Shown one piece after another: positions 23,514 through 33,066 of a stretch of 45,217 bases of DNA. The notes under the pieces were generated by a model, which made no database searches, was not told the origin of the DNA, and saw only the letters and a program-made list of their open reading frames with translations. Origin of the DNA: JBOICV01 sp050740255. GTDB taxonomy: Bacteria; Pseudomonadota; Gammaproteobacteria; Nevskiales; JBOICV01. Position 1 is the stretch's first letter, and each line of letters opens with the position of its first letter. A program made the position numbers and the translations under genes. The stretch lies in NCBI GenBank assembly GCA_050740255.1, contig JBOICV010000086.1, positions 1 to 45,217 of the forward strand, given 5' to 3'.

Positions 23514-24658
23514 ATCTCGCCGCTTATGCGGCGCATGAAAGCCGCTCTCGCGGCCGCCGTCACCTCGAGCCCGGCGCCGGATTCCGCAGCCAGTATCAGC
23601 GTGACCGCGACCGTATTGTCCACTCCGCCGCGTTTCGCCGGCTGGAATACAAAACCCAGGTCTTTGTAAATCACGAAGGTGATTTGTTCCGCACCCGGCT
23701 GACCCATTCGATCGAGGTGGCGCAGATCGGCCGCACCCTCGCCCGCGCCTTGAATTTACACGAGGATCTCACCGAAGCCATCGCATTAGCGCACGACCTG
23801 GGTCACACGCCTTTCGGCCACGCCGGCCAGGACGCACTCGACGAATGCATGAAAGCCTACGGCGGCTTCGAGCACAATTTGCAGTCGCTGCGCGTGGTGG
23901 ACGAGTTGGAGGAGAAATACGCTGACTTCGACGGCCTGAATCTCACCTTCGAAACCCGCGAGGGCATCCTCAAGCATTGCACCAAGGCCAAGGCGAAGGA
24001 ACTCGGTGAACTCGGCCGGCGCTTTCTCGACGGCGGCCAGCCAAGCCTGGAAGCGCAACTGGCGAATCTGGCCGATGAAATCGCCTATAACAACCACGAC
24101 ATCGATGATGGCTTGCGCGCGCGCCTGCTGACGCTCGAACAATTGCAGGAGTCATCGCTATTCCTCGCCTGCCACGAAGAAGTGCGGCAGCAACATCCGC
24201 AGCTGATGGCAAAGCGGGTGCGGCACGAAGTGGTGCGGCGCATGATCAACCGCTTGGTGACCGATTTGCTCGAGCACAGCCGCGCCATGCTCACGGCCGT
24301 TGCGCCCGCCGATATCGCGGCGGTCCGGGCCAGCCCAGAACCGCTTGCTGGATTCAGCCCCGCGATGCAAAAGGCCAACACTGAGCTGAAACGCCTGCTG
24401 CATCGCCATCTTTACCAGCATTACCACGTGCAGCGCATGACCCAGAAAGCCAAGCGGGTGGTACGCGATTTGTTCGGTGCCTTCATCGAAGCACCCAACT
24501 TGCTGCCAGTCGAGTTTCAACAGCATGCGCAAAAGCTGCGGGCTGCGTTGGGCGAACACGGTACGGCCCGCAGCATCGCCGACTATATCGCCGGCATGAC
24601 CGATCGTTACGCCATCGACGAACACGACCGCATCTTCAATCCCCGCCGAACGCACTGA
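23510..24658 (+). CDS. Deoxyguanosinetriphosphate triphosphohydrolase-like protein (HD domain)
   Basis: A 382-aa HD-domain protein of the dGTPase-like family, which splits dNTPs into deoxynucleosides and tripolyphosphate. HD-site residues are visible: H in RTRLTHSIEVAQ (about 66), HD in ALAHDLGHTPFGH (about 94-95) and D in YNNHDIDDGL. The N-terminal GFRSQYQRDRDRIVHSAAFRRLEYKTQVF is typical. It is shorter than E. coli Dgt (505 aa) and matches the shorter dgt-like group, whose substrate range differs, so I leave out a symbol. Its ATG overlaps the aroB stop by four bases. Confidence 0.93.
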   Translation: MNLAAYAAHESRSRGRRHLEPGAGFRSQYQRDRDRIVHSAAFRRLEYKTQVFVNHEGDLFRTRLTHSIEVAQIGRTLARALNLHEDLTEAIALAHDLGHTPFGHAGQDALDECMKAYGGFEHNLQSLRVVDELEEKYADFDGLNLTFETREGILKHCTKAKAKELGELGRRFLDGGQPSLEAQLANLADEIAYNNHDIDDGLRARLLTLEQLQESSLFLACHEEVRQQHPQLMAKRVRHEVVRRMINRLVTDLLEHSRAMLTAVAPADIAAVRASPEPLAGFSPAMQKANTELKRLLHRHLYQHYHVQRMTQKAKRVVRDLFGAFIEAPNLLPVEFQQHAQKLRAALGEHGTARSIADYIAGMTDRYAIDEHDRIFNPRRTH

Positions 24659-24664
24659 GCCCCG

Positions 24665-24688
24665 CGCCGTAAGGCCGCGCCTTCGGCG
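24665..24688 (+). terminator. Possible terminator after the dGTPase gene
   Basis: CGCCGTAAGGC (24665-24675) pairs with GCCTTCGGCG (24679-24688) with one bulged base. A T-rich run (24703-24709) follows only after 15 bases, so the signal is imperfect. Confidence 0.4.
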
Positions 24689-24710
24689 TCTGTCCTGCCG
24701 GCATTTTTTA

Positions 24711-24739
24711 TTGAATCGTGATTTGAGCAGCTTTATACT
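24711..24739 (+). promoter_or_regulatory. Sigma-70 promoter of gltB with a long structured leader
   Basis: TTGAAT (24711-24716) and TATACT (24734-24739) are 17 bases apart. The start codon is about 200 bases downstream, and the leader contains a strong hairpin (GGCCGC 24864-24869 with GCGGCC 24885-24890 and an inner GGC/GCC around a TTCGGT loop). I do not recognise a known riboswitch. Confidence 0.65.
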
Positions 24740-24938
24740 GGAGTGCTCGGTTCCGCCCTCGGCCGCAGCCTGGAACACGCCCCGTTGCGGCGCTAGTGGC
24801 AAGCGGAACAGGGCGCGCAGCGTGCCGCAATCCGCGATACAGCCCGATGATGCCCTCGGCTAAGGCCGCGGCTTCGGTGCCGCTGCGGCCCAGAACGGAT
24901 TTTCGCTGGATCAGAAGTTGAGAACTCGGTACATCAGT

Positions 24939-27900
24939 ATGCGCGCCAGACGAAACAACAAGCTTGGGGGCAGGACGCCTGGTCCTGGCCTGCCAGCCAA
25001 GCAGGGGCTCTACGACCCCCAGTTCGAGCACGACGCTTGCGGCGTGGGCTTTGTCGTGGACATCAAGGGCCGCAAGTCGCACCGCATCCTGCAACAAGGC
25101 ATGCAGGTGCTGCGCAACCTGGACCATCGCGGCGCCTGTGGCGCCGAGGTCAACACCGGCGACGGCGCCGGTCTGCTATTGCAGATACCGCACAAATTTC
25201 TGCTCGAAGCCGCCAAGAAGGCACGCATTGAACTGCCCGGTCCCGGCGAATACGGCTGCGGCATCGTGTTTCTGCCGCGCAATGTGAGTTTGCGGCGTCG
25301 GCTTGAGGAGCGTTTCGGCGATATCGTCGAGTCCGAGGGTTTGAGCCTGCTCGGTTGGCGCACGGTGCCCACCAATAACAAGAGTTTGGGCGAGACGGCC
25401 AAATCCTACGAACCCTTCATGCGCCAGGTGTTCATTGGCCGCAGCGCCGATATCACGGATGAGCCGGCCTTCGAGCGCAAGCTCTATGTCATCCGCAAGC
25501 GCGCCTACGCGGAGCTACGCGAGTCCACTCTTGCGGGCGCCGAGTTCTGGTACGTCTGCAGCCTGTCGTGCCGGACACTGGTGTACAAGGGCATGCTGCT
25601 CACGCGTCAGCTCGAGCAATACTTCCCCGATTTGCAGAATGCCAGCATGGAGACGGCGCTGGCGCTGGTGCATTCGCGCTTCAGCACCAATACCTTCCCG
25701 AGCTGGGATCGAGCCCATCCCTACCGTTATGTCGCCCACAACGGTGAGATCAACACGCTGCGCGGCAATATCAACTGGATGCGCGCGCGCGAGGCGCTGT
25801 TCCAGTCCGGGCAGTTTGGCGATGACGTTGCGAAAATCCTGCCAATCGTCAACCCCAACGGCAGCGACTCGGCCATGTTCGACAATGTGCTCGAGTTGTT
25901 GGTGCTTGCCGGCCGTTCCCTGCCGCACGCGGTCATGATGATGATTCCCGAGCCATGGTCGGGCCACGCCGGCATGGACGACGCCAAGCGCGCGTTCTAC
26001 CAGTACCACTCCAGCCTCATGGAACCCTGGGACGGGCCCGCCGCGATTGCCTTCACCGACGGCCGCACGATGGGCGCTGTTCTCGACCGCAACGGCCTGC
26101 GTCCGTCGCGCTACTACGTGACCAAGGATGATCTCGTGGTCATGGCGTCCGAGGCTGGCGTGCTCGACGATATCCCGCCGGAGAATGTGCTGCGCAAGGG
26201 CCGTCTGCAGCCCGGCCGCATGTTCCTGGTGGACACCGAGCAGGGCCGCATCATAGAAGACACGGAACTCAAGCAGCAGATAGCCGGCGAAAAACCCTAC
26301 CGGCAGTGGCTCAACGAGCATCTGGTCCATCTCGAGAAGTTGCCGCCGCAGTTGCACGTGCCGGCGGCGGATCATGACACGCTGCTGCAGCGGCAGATCG
26401 CCTTTGGCTATACCTTTGAAGACCAGCGCGTGTTGATGGCGCCGATGGGCCGCGACGGCGTGGAAGCCGTCGGCTCCATGGGCAACGACACGCCGCTCGC
26501 GGCTTTGTCCGGCAGGCCGCGCCTGCTATTCGATTACTTCAAGCAGTTATTCGCGCAGGTGACGAATCCGCCGATTGACTGCATACGTGAGGAGTTGATC
26601 ACCGCCTCGGAAGTCTGGCTTGGCTCCGAGGGCAATCTGCTCGAGCCGCAACCGGCCGACTGCCGGCGGCTGGAGCTCAAGGGCCCGATTCTGACCAATG
26701 AGGAGTTCGCCAAGCTGCGGTACCTCGATTTGCCGGGTCTGCGCGTCGGCCTGCTCTCCAGCCTGTTCCGCGTGAAACAAGGCGAGCAGGGGCTGGTGGA
26801 CGCGCTCGAAGCGAATTGGGCCAAGGCGCGCGGCATGATCGAGGATGAGAACGTCAACATTCTCATCCTCAGTGACCGCGGCGTGAATCAAGAACTCGCG
26901 CCGATTCCCTCGCTGCTGGCGGTTTCGAGCCTGCACCACTATCTGATTCGGGAAGGCCTGCGCACACGCGTCAGCCTGGTGTTGGAAAGCGGCGAGCCGC
27001 GGGAAGTGCATCACTTCTCGCTCTTGATCGGCTACGGCGCCATCGCCGTGAACCCCTATCTCGCCTTCGAAACGCTCGACGAGATGATCCGCGACGGCAT
27101 GCTGGCCAATGTCGATCACAAGACCGCCTGCAAGAACTTTGCGAAGGCTTCCACCAAGGGTGTGGTCAAGGTGATGTCCAAGATGGGTGTGTCGGCCGTG
27201 CAGAGCTATCACGGCGCCCAGTTGTTCGAGGCCGTGGGTTTGCGCCAGGACCTGATCGACGAGCACTTCACCTGGACCGCCTCACGCATCGGCGGCATCG
27301 GCATGGATGTGCTTGCCAAAGAAGTGCTGATGCGCCATCACGCGGCCTTCCCGGAGCGTTCGGTGGACGCTCAGGCGCTGCCCGCGGGTGGGCAGTATCA
27401 GTGGCGCGCGGACGGCGAATACCATCTGTTCAGCCCCGAGTCGATTCACCGCTTGCAGAAAGCGGTGCGCACCGAGAACTACGCGACTTATAAATCCTAT
27501 GCTCAATTGATTGACGATCAATCGGCGAAGCTGTGCACGCTGCGTGGCCTGCTCGACTTCAAGCTGGGAGAGGCGGTCCCGCTCTCGGAAGTGGAACCCG
27601 TCGAAAACATCCTGCGGCGCTTCAAGAGCGGCGCGATGTCTTACGGTTCGATCAGCAAGGAAGCCCACGAGACGCTGGCGATTGCGATGAACCGCATCGG
27701 CGGCAAGAGCAATACCGGCGAAGGCGGCGAGGATCCCGATCGTTATATACCGCTGCCGAACGGCGACTCGAAGAACTCGGCGATCAAGCAGGTCGCGTCC
27801 GGCCGCTTCGGCGTGACCAGCGAATACCTGGTCAACGCGCGCGAGCTGCAGATCAAGATGGCGCAGGGCGCCAAGCCCGGCGAGGGTGGCCAGTTGCCGG

Positions 27901-29576
27901 GCAGCAAGGTTTATCCCTGGATCGCCAAGACGCGGCTCACCACTGCGGGCGTCGGTTTGATTTCGCCGCCGCCGCATCACGATATTTATTCGATTGAGGA
28001 TTTGAAGGAACTGATTCACGACCTCAAGAACGCCAACCGCAACGCGCGCATCAGCGTGAAGCTGGTGGCCGAGGTCGGCGTCGGCACCATCGCCGCGGGC
28101 GTGGCGAAAGCCCACGCCGATGTCGTGCTTATCAGCGGACACGATGGCGGCACGGGCGCTTCGCCGCAGACCTCGATCGCGCATGCCGGCCTGCCCTGGG
28201 AGTTGGGCCTCGCGGAAACCCATCAGACGCTGGTGCTGAACAATTTGCGCAGCCGCATCGCCGTGGAAACGGACGGTCAACTGAAGACGGGCCGCGACGT
28301 GGTCGTCGCCGCCCTGCTCGGCGCCGAGGAATTCGGCTTTGCCACCGCGCCGCTAGTGGCGGTCGGCTGCATCATGATGCGCGTCTGCCATCTCAATACC
28401 TGCCCCGTCGGCGTAGCCACGCAGGACCCGAAACTGCGCGAACGCTTCACGGGCAAGCCGGAGCATGCGGTCAACTTCATGCGCTTCGTCGCCGAGGACA
28501 TGCGCGAAACCATGGCGCAGCTTGGATTTCGCACGGTCGAGGAGATGATCGGCCGGGTGGATCGGCTGGAACCCAGAAAGGCGATCGCACATTGGAAGGC
28601 GAAGGGCTTCGACTTCAGCAATATCCTCTACCAGCCCGATGTGGGGCCGGAGGTGGGTCGTTTCTGCCAGATTCCGCAGAACCACGGCTTGGACCAGTCA
28701 CTCGACGTCACGACCCTGCTAGAGCTGTGCAAGCCCGCGATTGAGCGCGGCGAGAAGGTCACGGCCGAATTGCCGATCCGCAACATCCACCGCGTGGTCG
28801 GCACGATTACGGGCAGTGAAATTACCAGAAAGTGGGGCGCCAAGGGGCTGCCGGAAGACACGGTCAAACTCAAGTTCAACGGCTCCGCCGGTCAGAGCTT
28901 CGGTGCCTTCATGCCCAGCGGCATGACTTTTGTACTCGAGGGCGACGCCAACGACTACTGCGGCAAGGGTTTATCGGGCGGCAAAATCATCGTGCTGCCG
29001 CCGGCGCAAGCGACTTTTGCCGCGGAAGAGAACAGTGTGATTGGCAACGTGGCGCTGTACGGCGCCACAGCCGGCGAGGCCTATTTCCGCGGCATGGCCG
29101 GCGAACGCTTCGCCGTGCGCAATAGCGGCGTGGACGCGGTGGTCGAGGCCGTGGGCGACCACGGCTGCGAATACATGACGGGCGGGCATGTCGTTGTGCT
29201 GGGACCGGCGGGCCGCAATTTCGGCGCCGGCATGTCCGGCGGCATCGCCTACGTGCTGGACGACAGCGGCAGCTTCGCCGCCAATGTGAACCCGCAGATG
29301 GTCGGCACCGAGCCGCTCACGGAACTGGGCGAAATCGCCAAGGTGCGCGGATTGATTGAACGACATCTGCAGTGGACCGGCAGCAATCGCGCCAAGCAGG
29401 TGCTCGATAACTGGGACAAGAACGTGCAGCGCTTCGTCAAAGTGATTCCCAAGGACTATAAGCGGATGCTCGCCTGTATCTCGAAGGCCCACGATCAAGG
29501 CCTCACCGGCGATGCGGCCATCATGGTCGCGTTCGAAGAGAACGCACGCGATCTGGCGCGCGTGGGTGGAAACTAA
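24939..29576 (+). CDS. gltB: Glutamate synthase (NADPH) large subunit
   Basis: GltB (1545 aa from ATG 24939) moves the amide of glutamine to 2-oxoglutarate. The N-terminal glutamine amidotransferase type II domain has its nucleophile at C34 (HDACGVGFV), so residues 1-33 are a propeptide removed in the mature enzyme. The central and FMN-binding synthase domains follow, with GGKSNTGEGGEDPDRY, KPGEGGQLPG and ISGHDGGTGASP. The 3Fe-4S cysteines are in CIMMRVCHLNTCPVG. The C-terminal GXGXG beta-helix domain starts near residue 1280. A TTG at 24918 extends the frame by seven codons, which I think less likely. It pairs with gltD downstream. Confidence 0.97.
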   Translation: MRARRNNKLGGRTPGPGLPAKQGLYDPQFEHDACGVGFVVDIKGRKSHRILQQGMQVLRNLDHRGACGAEVNTGDGAGLLLQIPHKFLLEAAKKARIELPGPGEYGCGIVFLPRNVSLRRRLEERFGDIVESEGLSLLGWRTVPTNNKSLGETAKSYEPFMRQVFIGRSADITDEPAFERKLYVIRKRAYAELRESTLAGAEFWYVCSLSCRTLVYKGMLLTRQLEQYFPDLQNASMETALALVHSRFSTNTFPSWDRAHPYRYVAHNGEINTLRGNINWMRAREALFQSGQFGDDVAKILPIVNPNGSDSAMFDNVLELLVLAGRSLPHAVMMMIPEPWSGHAGMDDAKRAFYQYHSSLMEPWDGPAAIAFTDGRTMGAVLDRNGLRPSRYYVTKDDLVVMASEAGVLDDIPPENVLRKGRLQPGRMFLVDTEQGRIIEDTELKQQIAGEKPYRQWLNEHLVHLEKLPPQLHVPAADHDTLLQRQIAFGYTFEDQRVLMAPMGRDGVEAVGSMGNDTPLAALSGRPRLLFDYFKQLFAQVTNPPIDCIREELITASEVWLGSEGNLLEPQPADCRRLELKGPILTNEEFAKLRYLDLPGLRVGLLSSLFRVKQGEQGLVDALEANWAKARGMIEDENVNILILSDRGVNQELAPIPSLLAVSSLHHYLIREGLRTRVSLVLESGEPREVHHFSLLIGYGAIAVNPYLAFETLDEMIRDGMLANVDHKTACKNFAKASTKGVVKVMSKMGVSAVQSYHGAQLFEAVGLRQDLIDEHFTWTASRIGGIGMDVLAKEVLMRHHAAFPERSVDAQALPAGGQYQWRADGEYHLFSPESIHRLQKAVRTENYATYKSYAQLIDDQSAKLCTLRGLLDFKLGEAVPLSEVEPVENILRRFKSGAMSYGSISKEAHETLAIAMNRIGGKSNTGEGGEDPDRYIPLPNGDSKNSAIKQVASGRFGVTSEYLVNARELQIKMAQGAKPGEGGQLPGSKVYPWIAKTRLTTAGVGLISPPPHHDIYSIEDLKELIHDLKNANRNARISVKLVAEVGVGTIAAGVAKAHADVVLISGHDGGTGASPQTSIAHAGLPWELGLAETHQTLVLNNLRSRIAVETDGQLKTGRDVVVAALLGAEEFGFATAPLVAVGCIMMRVCHLNTCPVGVATQDPKLRERFTGKPEHAVNFMRFVAEDMRETMAQLGFRTVEEMIGRVDRLEPRKAIAHWKAKGFDFSNILYQPDVGPEVGRFCQIPQNHGLDQSLDVTTLLELCKPAIERGEKVTAELPIRNIHRVVGTITGSEITRKWGAKGLPEDTVKLKFNGSAGQSFGAFMPSGMTFVLEGDANDYCGKGLSGGKIIVLPPAQATFAAEENSVIGNVALYGATAGEAYFRGMAGERFAVRNSGVDAVVEAVGDHGCEYMTGGHVVVLGPAGRNFGAGMSGGIAYVLDDSGSFAANVNPQMVGTEPLTELGEIAKVRGLIERHLQWTGSNRAKQVLDNWDKNVQRFVKVIPKDYKRMLACISKAHDQGLTGDAAIMVAFEENARDLARVGGN

Positions 29577-29598
29577 GAATGTTCGCGCTCAATATGCC

Positions 29599-29689
29599 CG
29601 CCCTCACCCCTAACCCTCTCCCGGAGGGAGAGGGGATTTCTGTTGCCTCTCCCTCCGGGAGAGGCCGGCGCGAAGCGCGGGTGAGGGCG
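29599..29689. repeat. REP-like double-hairpin element between gltB and gltD
   Basis: An 11-bp outer inverted repeat (CGCCCTCACCC at 29599-29609 with GGGTGAGGGCG at 29679-29689) encloses two hairpins built on CTCTCCCGGAGGGAGAG-type sequences. A shorter relative lies at 37474-37508. The family is common in GC-rich proteobacteria. Confidence 0.85.
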
Positions 29690-29738
29690 TGTCGTGCACC
29701 AATATAAGTTCCTAACAGAATAATGAAGCACCACACTC

Positions 29739-31223
29739 ATGGGTAAACCGACCGGTTTCGTCGAATATCTGCGCGAGCTGCCCGCCGACCGCAGCCCCGG
29801 CGAGCGGCTGCACGACTGGAAGGAATTCCATTACCACATGGCAGAACCGGGGCTGCGCCAGCAAGGCGCACGCTGCATGGATTGCGGTGTGCCCTTCTGC
29901 CAGACCGGCAAACTGATCAGCGGCATGGCCTCAGGCTGCCCGATCAATAATCTGATTCCCGAGTGGAACGACTTGATTTACCGCGGCCTCTGGCAGGAAG
30001 CACTGGTTCGACTGCACAAGACGAATAATTTCCCTGAGTTCACGGGTCGCGTCTGTCCCGCGCCCTGCGAGGGCTCCTGTGTGCTCGCCATCTCCAGCCC
30101 GCCGGTCACGATTAAGAATATCGAGGTCGCCATCATCGACCGCGCCTTCGAGGAAGGCTGGGTCCTGCCCGAGCCGCCCAAAGTGCGCACCGGCAAGAAA
30201 GTCGCAGTGATCGGCTCGGGACCCGCGGGGCTTTCGGCCGCCGCGCAGCTGAATAAAGCAGGGCATTGGGTAACGGTATTCGAGCGCGACGACCGGCCTG
30301 GCGGTCAGTTGATGTACGGCATTCCGAACATGAAGCTCGACAAGCGCGAGATCGTTGAGCGTCGGTTGAAACTTATGGAGCAGGAAGGCATCCAGTTCGT
30401 CTGCGATACGAATGTCGGCGGGAACGACGAAACGCAGAAGCTGCTGAAGGGCTTCGATGCGACAGTGATTTGCACCGGCGCTACACAGGCGCGCGATTTG
30501 CAGGTCGATGGCCGTAACTTGAGCGGCGTGCACTTCGCGATGGACTACCTGACGGCCAGCACCAAGGCGCTTTTGAACGGCGGGTCCGATAAGGCGCCGA
30601 TTCACGCCAAGGGCAAGGATGTGGTCGTACTCGGCGGCGGCGACACCGGTACCGACTGCGTCGGCACCGCGATGCGCCAGGGTTGCCGCAGCCTGACGCA
30701 GCTCGAGATTCTGCCGAAACCGCCGCTGGACCGCGCGGCCGACAATCCCTGGCCCGAGTGGCCTAAAGTTTACAAGCTGGACTACGGCCAGGAAGAAGCC
30801 GCGGCCAAGTTTGGCCGGGACCCGCGCGTCTATATCACCACCGTAAAGAAACTGGTCGGTGATGCCGACGGCAAGCTGCAGTCGGTTATCACGGTGGAGA
30901 TCGGCTGGGAGAAGAACGTCAACGGCCAATTCACGCCCAAGGAACGTGCCGGCAGCGAGAAAACCATTCCGGCCCAGCTACTGCTGCTGGCGATGGGTTT
31001 CACTGGGCCCGAAGAAGCACCACTCAAGGCGCTCAAGGTCGAGCGCGATGCGCGCAGCAACATCAAGGCGGAACACGGCAAATACACGACCAACGTGAAG
31101 GGCGTGTTCGCCGCGGGTGACTGCCGTCGGGGACAAAGCCTGATCGTCTGGGCGATCAACGAAGGGCGTGGCGCGGCGCGTGAATGCGACCGCTATTTGA
31201 TGGGCGACACCGATCTGCCCTGA
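29739..31223 (+). CDS. gltD: Glutamate synthase (NADPH) small subunit
   Basis: GltD (494 aa) supplies electrons from NADPH to GltB through FAD and Fe-S clusters. The N-terminal cysteines for the clusters are in ARCMDCGVPFCQTG, SGCPINNLIPEW and VCPAPCEGSCVLAI. FAD binding is VAVIGSGPAGLSAAAQL (about 150-166) and the NADPH site is DVVVLGGGDTGTDCVG (about 295-310). AAGDCRRGQSLIVWAI near the end contacts FAD. It lies 160 bases after gltB with a REP-like element in the gap, which may affect the ratio of the two subunits' messages. Confidence 0.97.
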   Translation: MGKPTGFVEYLRELPADRSPGERLHDWKEFHYHMAEPGLRQQGARCMDCGVPFCQTGKLISGMASGCPINNLIPEWNDLIYRGLWQEALVRLHKTNNFPEFTGRVCPAPCEGSCVLAISSPPVTIKNIEVAIIDRAFEEGWVLPEPPKVRTGKKVAVIGSGPAGLSAAAQLNKAGHWVTVFERDDRPGGQLMYGIPNMKLDKREIVERRLKLMEQEGIQFVCDTNVGGNDETQKLLKGFDATVICTGATQARDLQVDGRNLSGVHFAMDYLTASTKALLNGGSDKAPIHAKGKDVVVLGGGDTGTDCVGTAMRQGCRSLTQLEILPKPPLDRAADNPWPEWPKVYKLDYGQEEAAAKFGRDPRVYITTVKKLVGDADGKLQSVITVEIGWEKNVNGQFTPKERAGSEKTIPAQLLLLAMGFTGPEEAPLKALKVERDARSNIKAEHGKYTTNVKGVFAAGDCRRGQSLIVWAINEGRGAARECDRYLMGDTDLP

Positions 31224-31232
31224 CGCACGCAA

Positions 31233-31248
31233 GGCGGCGGAAGCCGCC
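31233..31248 (+). terminator. GC hairpin after gltD
   Basis: GGCGGC (31233-31238) and GCCGCC (31243-31248) form a 6-bp stem with a four-base loop directly after the gltD stop. No U-run follows, so it may be a transcript-stabilising hairpin instead of a terminator. Confidence 0.35.
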
Positions 31249-31271
31249 GCGCGCTCTAGTAAACTGAGCGC

Positions 31272-31991
31272 GTGAAATACCCTCCCAAAGCTATCCCGGC
31301 ACGCGAACGTCTGATTTTCGCGCTTGATCTGCCGGATACCAACGCGGCCCGAGCGCTCACGGTACAACTGGGTGACAGCGTGGTGTTCTACAAGATCGGC
31401 CTGGAGCTGGCCATGTCCACGGGCTTCTTCGGCCTGCTCGATTGGTTGAAGGCCGAGAACAAGAAAGTTTTTGTTGATCTCAAGTTCTTCGACATTCCGG
31501 AAACGGTGGGACGCGCCATTAAGAATCTGGCCGAACGCGGTGCGGATTTCTGCACGGTGCATGGCAATCAAACGATGATGGAAGCGGCCGCCAAAGCGAA
31601 ATCGCGCGATCTGAAAGTACTCGCGGTCACCGCATTGACCAGTCTTGATCGAAGTGACTTGCAGGATCTGGGCTTTCAGTGCGACGTCGCCGATCTGGTG
31701 CTGTCCCGCGCGAAACGCGCGCTGGAGGCCGGCTGTGACGGCGTGGTGTCGTCCGGCTTGGAAGTCGCGCGCTTGCGCGAACACGCGCCGCAAAAGCTGA
31801 TTTGCGTTACGCCTGGCATTCGACCGCTGGACAACAGCGCTTCGGATCAGAAGCGAGTGATGACGCCAGCCGCGGCACTCCAGGCTGGCGCGGACTATCT
31901 GGTGGTTGGCCGGCCGATCCGCGACGCAAGCGACCCGAAAGCCGCCGCCGAGCATATCCAGGCTGAAATTGCGCGTGAAGTCGGCGCATGA
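31272..31991 (+). CDS. pyrF: Orotidine 5'-phosphate decarboxylase
   Basis: PyrF (239 aa) makes UMP from OMP in pyrimidine synthesis. The TIM-barrel signatures are LIFALDLPD (about 14-22), the catalytic VFVDLKFFDIPETV (about 66-79, with D-x-K-x-x-D) and CVTPGIRP and YLVVGRPI phosphate-binding loops. The start is GTG 31272, about 50 bases after gltD. The stop overlaps hemE in ATGA (31988-31991), so pyrF and hemE are translationally coupled. In Pseudomonas-type genomes hemE follows gltD directly; pyrF is an insertion into that order here. Confidence 0.96.
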   Translation: MKYPPKAIPARERLIFALDLPDTNAARALTVQLGDSVVFYKIGLELAMSTGFFGLLDWLKAENKKVFVDLKFFDIPETVGRAIKNLAERGADFCTVHGNQTMMEAAAKAKSRDLKVLAVTALTSLDRSDLQDLGFQCDVADLVLSRAKRALEAGCDGVVSSGLEVARLREHAPQKLICVTPGIRPLDNSASDQKRVMTPAAALQAGADYLVVGRPIRDASDPKAAAEHIQAEIAREVGA

Positions 31992-33058
31992 GCGGCACTG
32001 AACTCAAAAACGATTTACTGCTACGTGCGCTGCTGCGTCAGCCGGTGGAACGCACGCCGGCGTGGATCATGCGCCAGGCCGGCCGCTATCTGCCGGAGTA
32101 CCGCGCCACGCGCGCCAAAGCCGGCGACTTTTTGACGCTGTGCAGGACACCCGAGCTGGCCTGTGAAGTGACGCTGCAACCCGTCAATCGCTTTCCACTC
32201 GATGCGGCGATTCTGTTTTCCGACATTCTTACCGTGCCGGATGCGATGGGCCTGGGTTTGCACTTCGTGGAAGGTGAAGGCCCGCGCTTTCACCATCCGC
32301 TGCGCAGTGCCGCCGATATCGCCAGGCTCGGCCGGCCTGATCCGGCTCGGGATTTGCGTTATGTGATGGACGCGGTGGCGCTATGCCGCCGCGAACTGGG
32401 TGGCAGGGTTCCGCTGATTGGCTTCTCGGGCAGTCCTTGGACGCTGGCCTGTTACATGGTGGAGGGCCAGGGCGGTACCGATTTCGCCCGCATCAAAACC
32501 CTGCTGTACAACGAGCCGCAGACGCTGGAGAAACTGCTGGGTCTGCTGGCTGACGCGGTGCGCGATTACCTGAATGCTCAGATCGCCGCGGGTGCTCAAG
32601 TCGTGCAGATTTTCGACACTTGGGGCGGCGTGCTCAGCGCCGACAACTACGCGATATTCTCGCTGAGCTGGCTGCGGCAAATCGTCGCCGGCCTGCAACG
32701 CGAGCACCAGGGGCGGCGCGTACCGGTAATTCTGTTCACCAAGGGGGGCGGTCAATGGCTTGAAGCCCTCGCCGGCACCGGTTGCGATGCGCTCGGACTG
32801 GACTGGACCACGGGCTTGGGTGATGCACGCGAACGCGTCGGCCAGAAGGTGGCGCTGCAGGGCAATCTGGACCCCGCGGCGCTGTACGCCTCGCCGGCCG
32901 CGATACGGCGCGAAGTCGCGCACCTGCTGGCCGAGTACGGACAAGGTACAGGGCATGTGTTCAATCTCGGCCACGGGATTACGCCAGATGTGAATCCCGA
33001 ACATCTCGCGAGGTGCCTGGAAGCGGTGCGCGAGCTTAGCCCCGCATATCACGTTTAG
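31988..33058 (+). CDS. hemE: Uroporphyrinogen decarboxylase
   Basis: HemE (356 aa) decarboxylates uroporphyrinogen III to coproporphyrinogen III in haem synthesis; it needs no cofactor. The N-terminal signature PAWIMRQAGRYLPEYR (about 24-39) contains the substrate-binding Arg residues, AAILFSDILTVPDAMG carries the catalytic Asp, and GFSGSPWTLACYMVEG and FNLGHGITPDVNPEH are further family blocks. The ATG overlaps the pyrF stop by four bases. Confidence 0.97.
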   Translation: MSGTELKNDLLLRALLRQPVERTPAWIMRQAGRYLPEYRATRAKAGDFLTLCRTPELACEVTLQPVNRFPLDAAILFSDILTVPDAMGLGLHFVEGEGPRFHHPLRSAADIARLGRPDPARDLRYVMDAVALCRRELGGRVPLIGFSGSPWTLACYMVEGQGGTDFARIKTLLYNEPQTLEKLLGLLADAVRDYLNAQIAAGAQVVQIFDTWGGVLSADNYAIFSLSWLRQIVAGLQREHQGRRVPVILFTKGGGQWLEALAGTGCDALGLDWTTGLGDARERVGQKVALQGNLDPAALYASPAAIRREVAHLLAEYGQGTGHVFNLGHGITPDVNPEHLARCLEAVRELSPAYHV

Positions 33059-33066
33059 CGACGCGA

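Noticed and set aside
24740..24938. Known riboswitch in the gltB leader
   Set aside because: I looked for cobalamin-, glutamine- and TPP-like conserved boxes and found none; only generic hairpins are visible.
27282..28280. Open frame antisense to gltB
   Set aside because: Same GC-bias effect; the composition is His/Arg/Gln-rich as expected of antisense frames, with no family resemblance.
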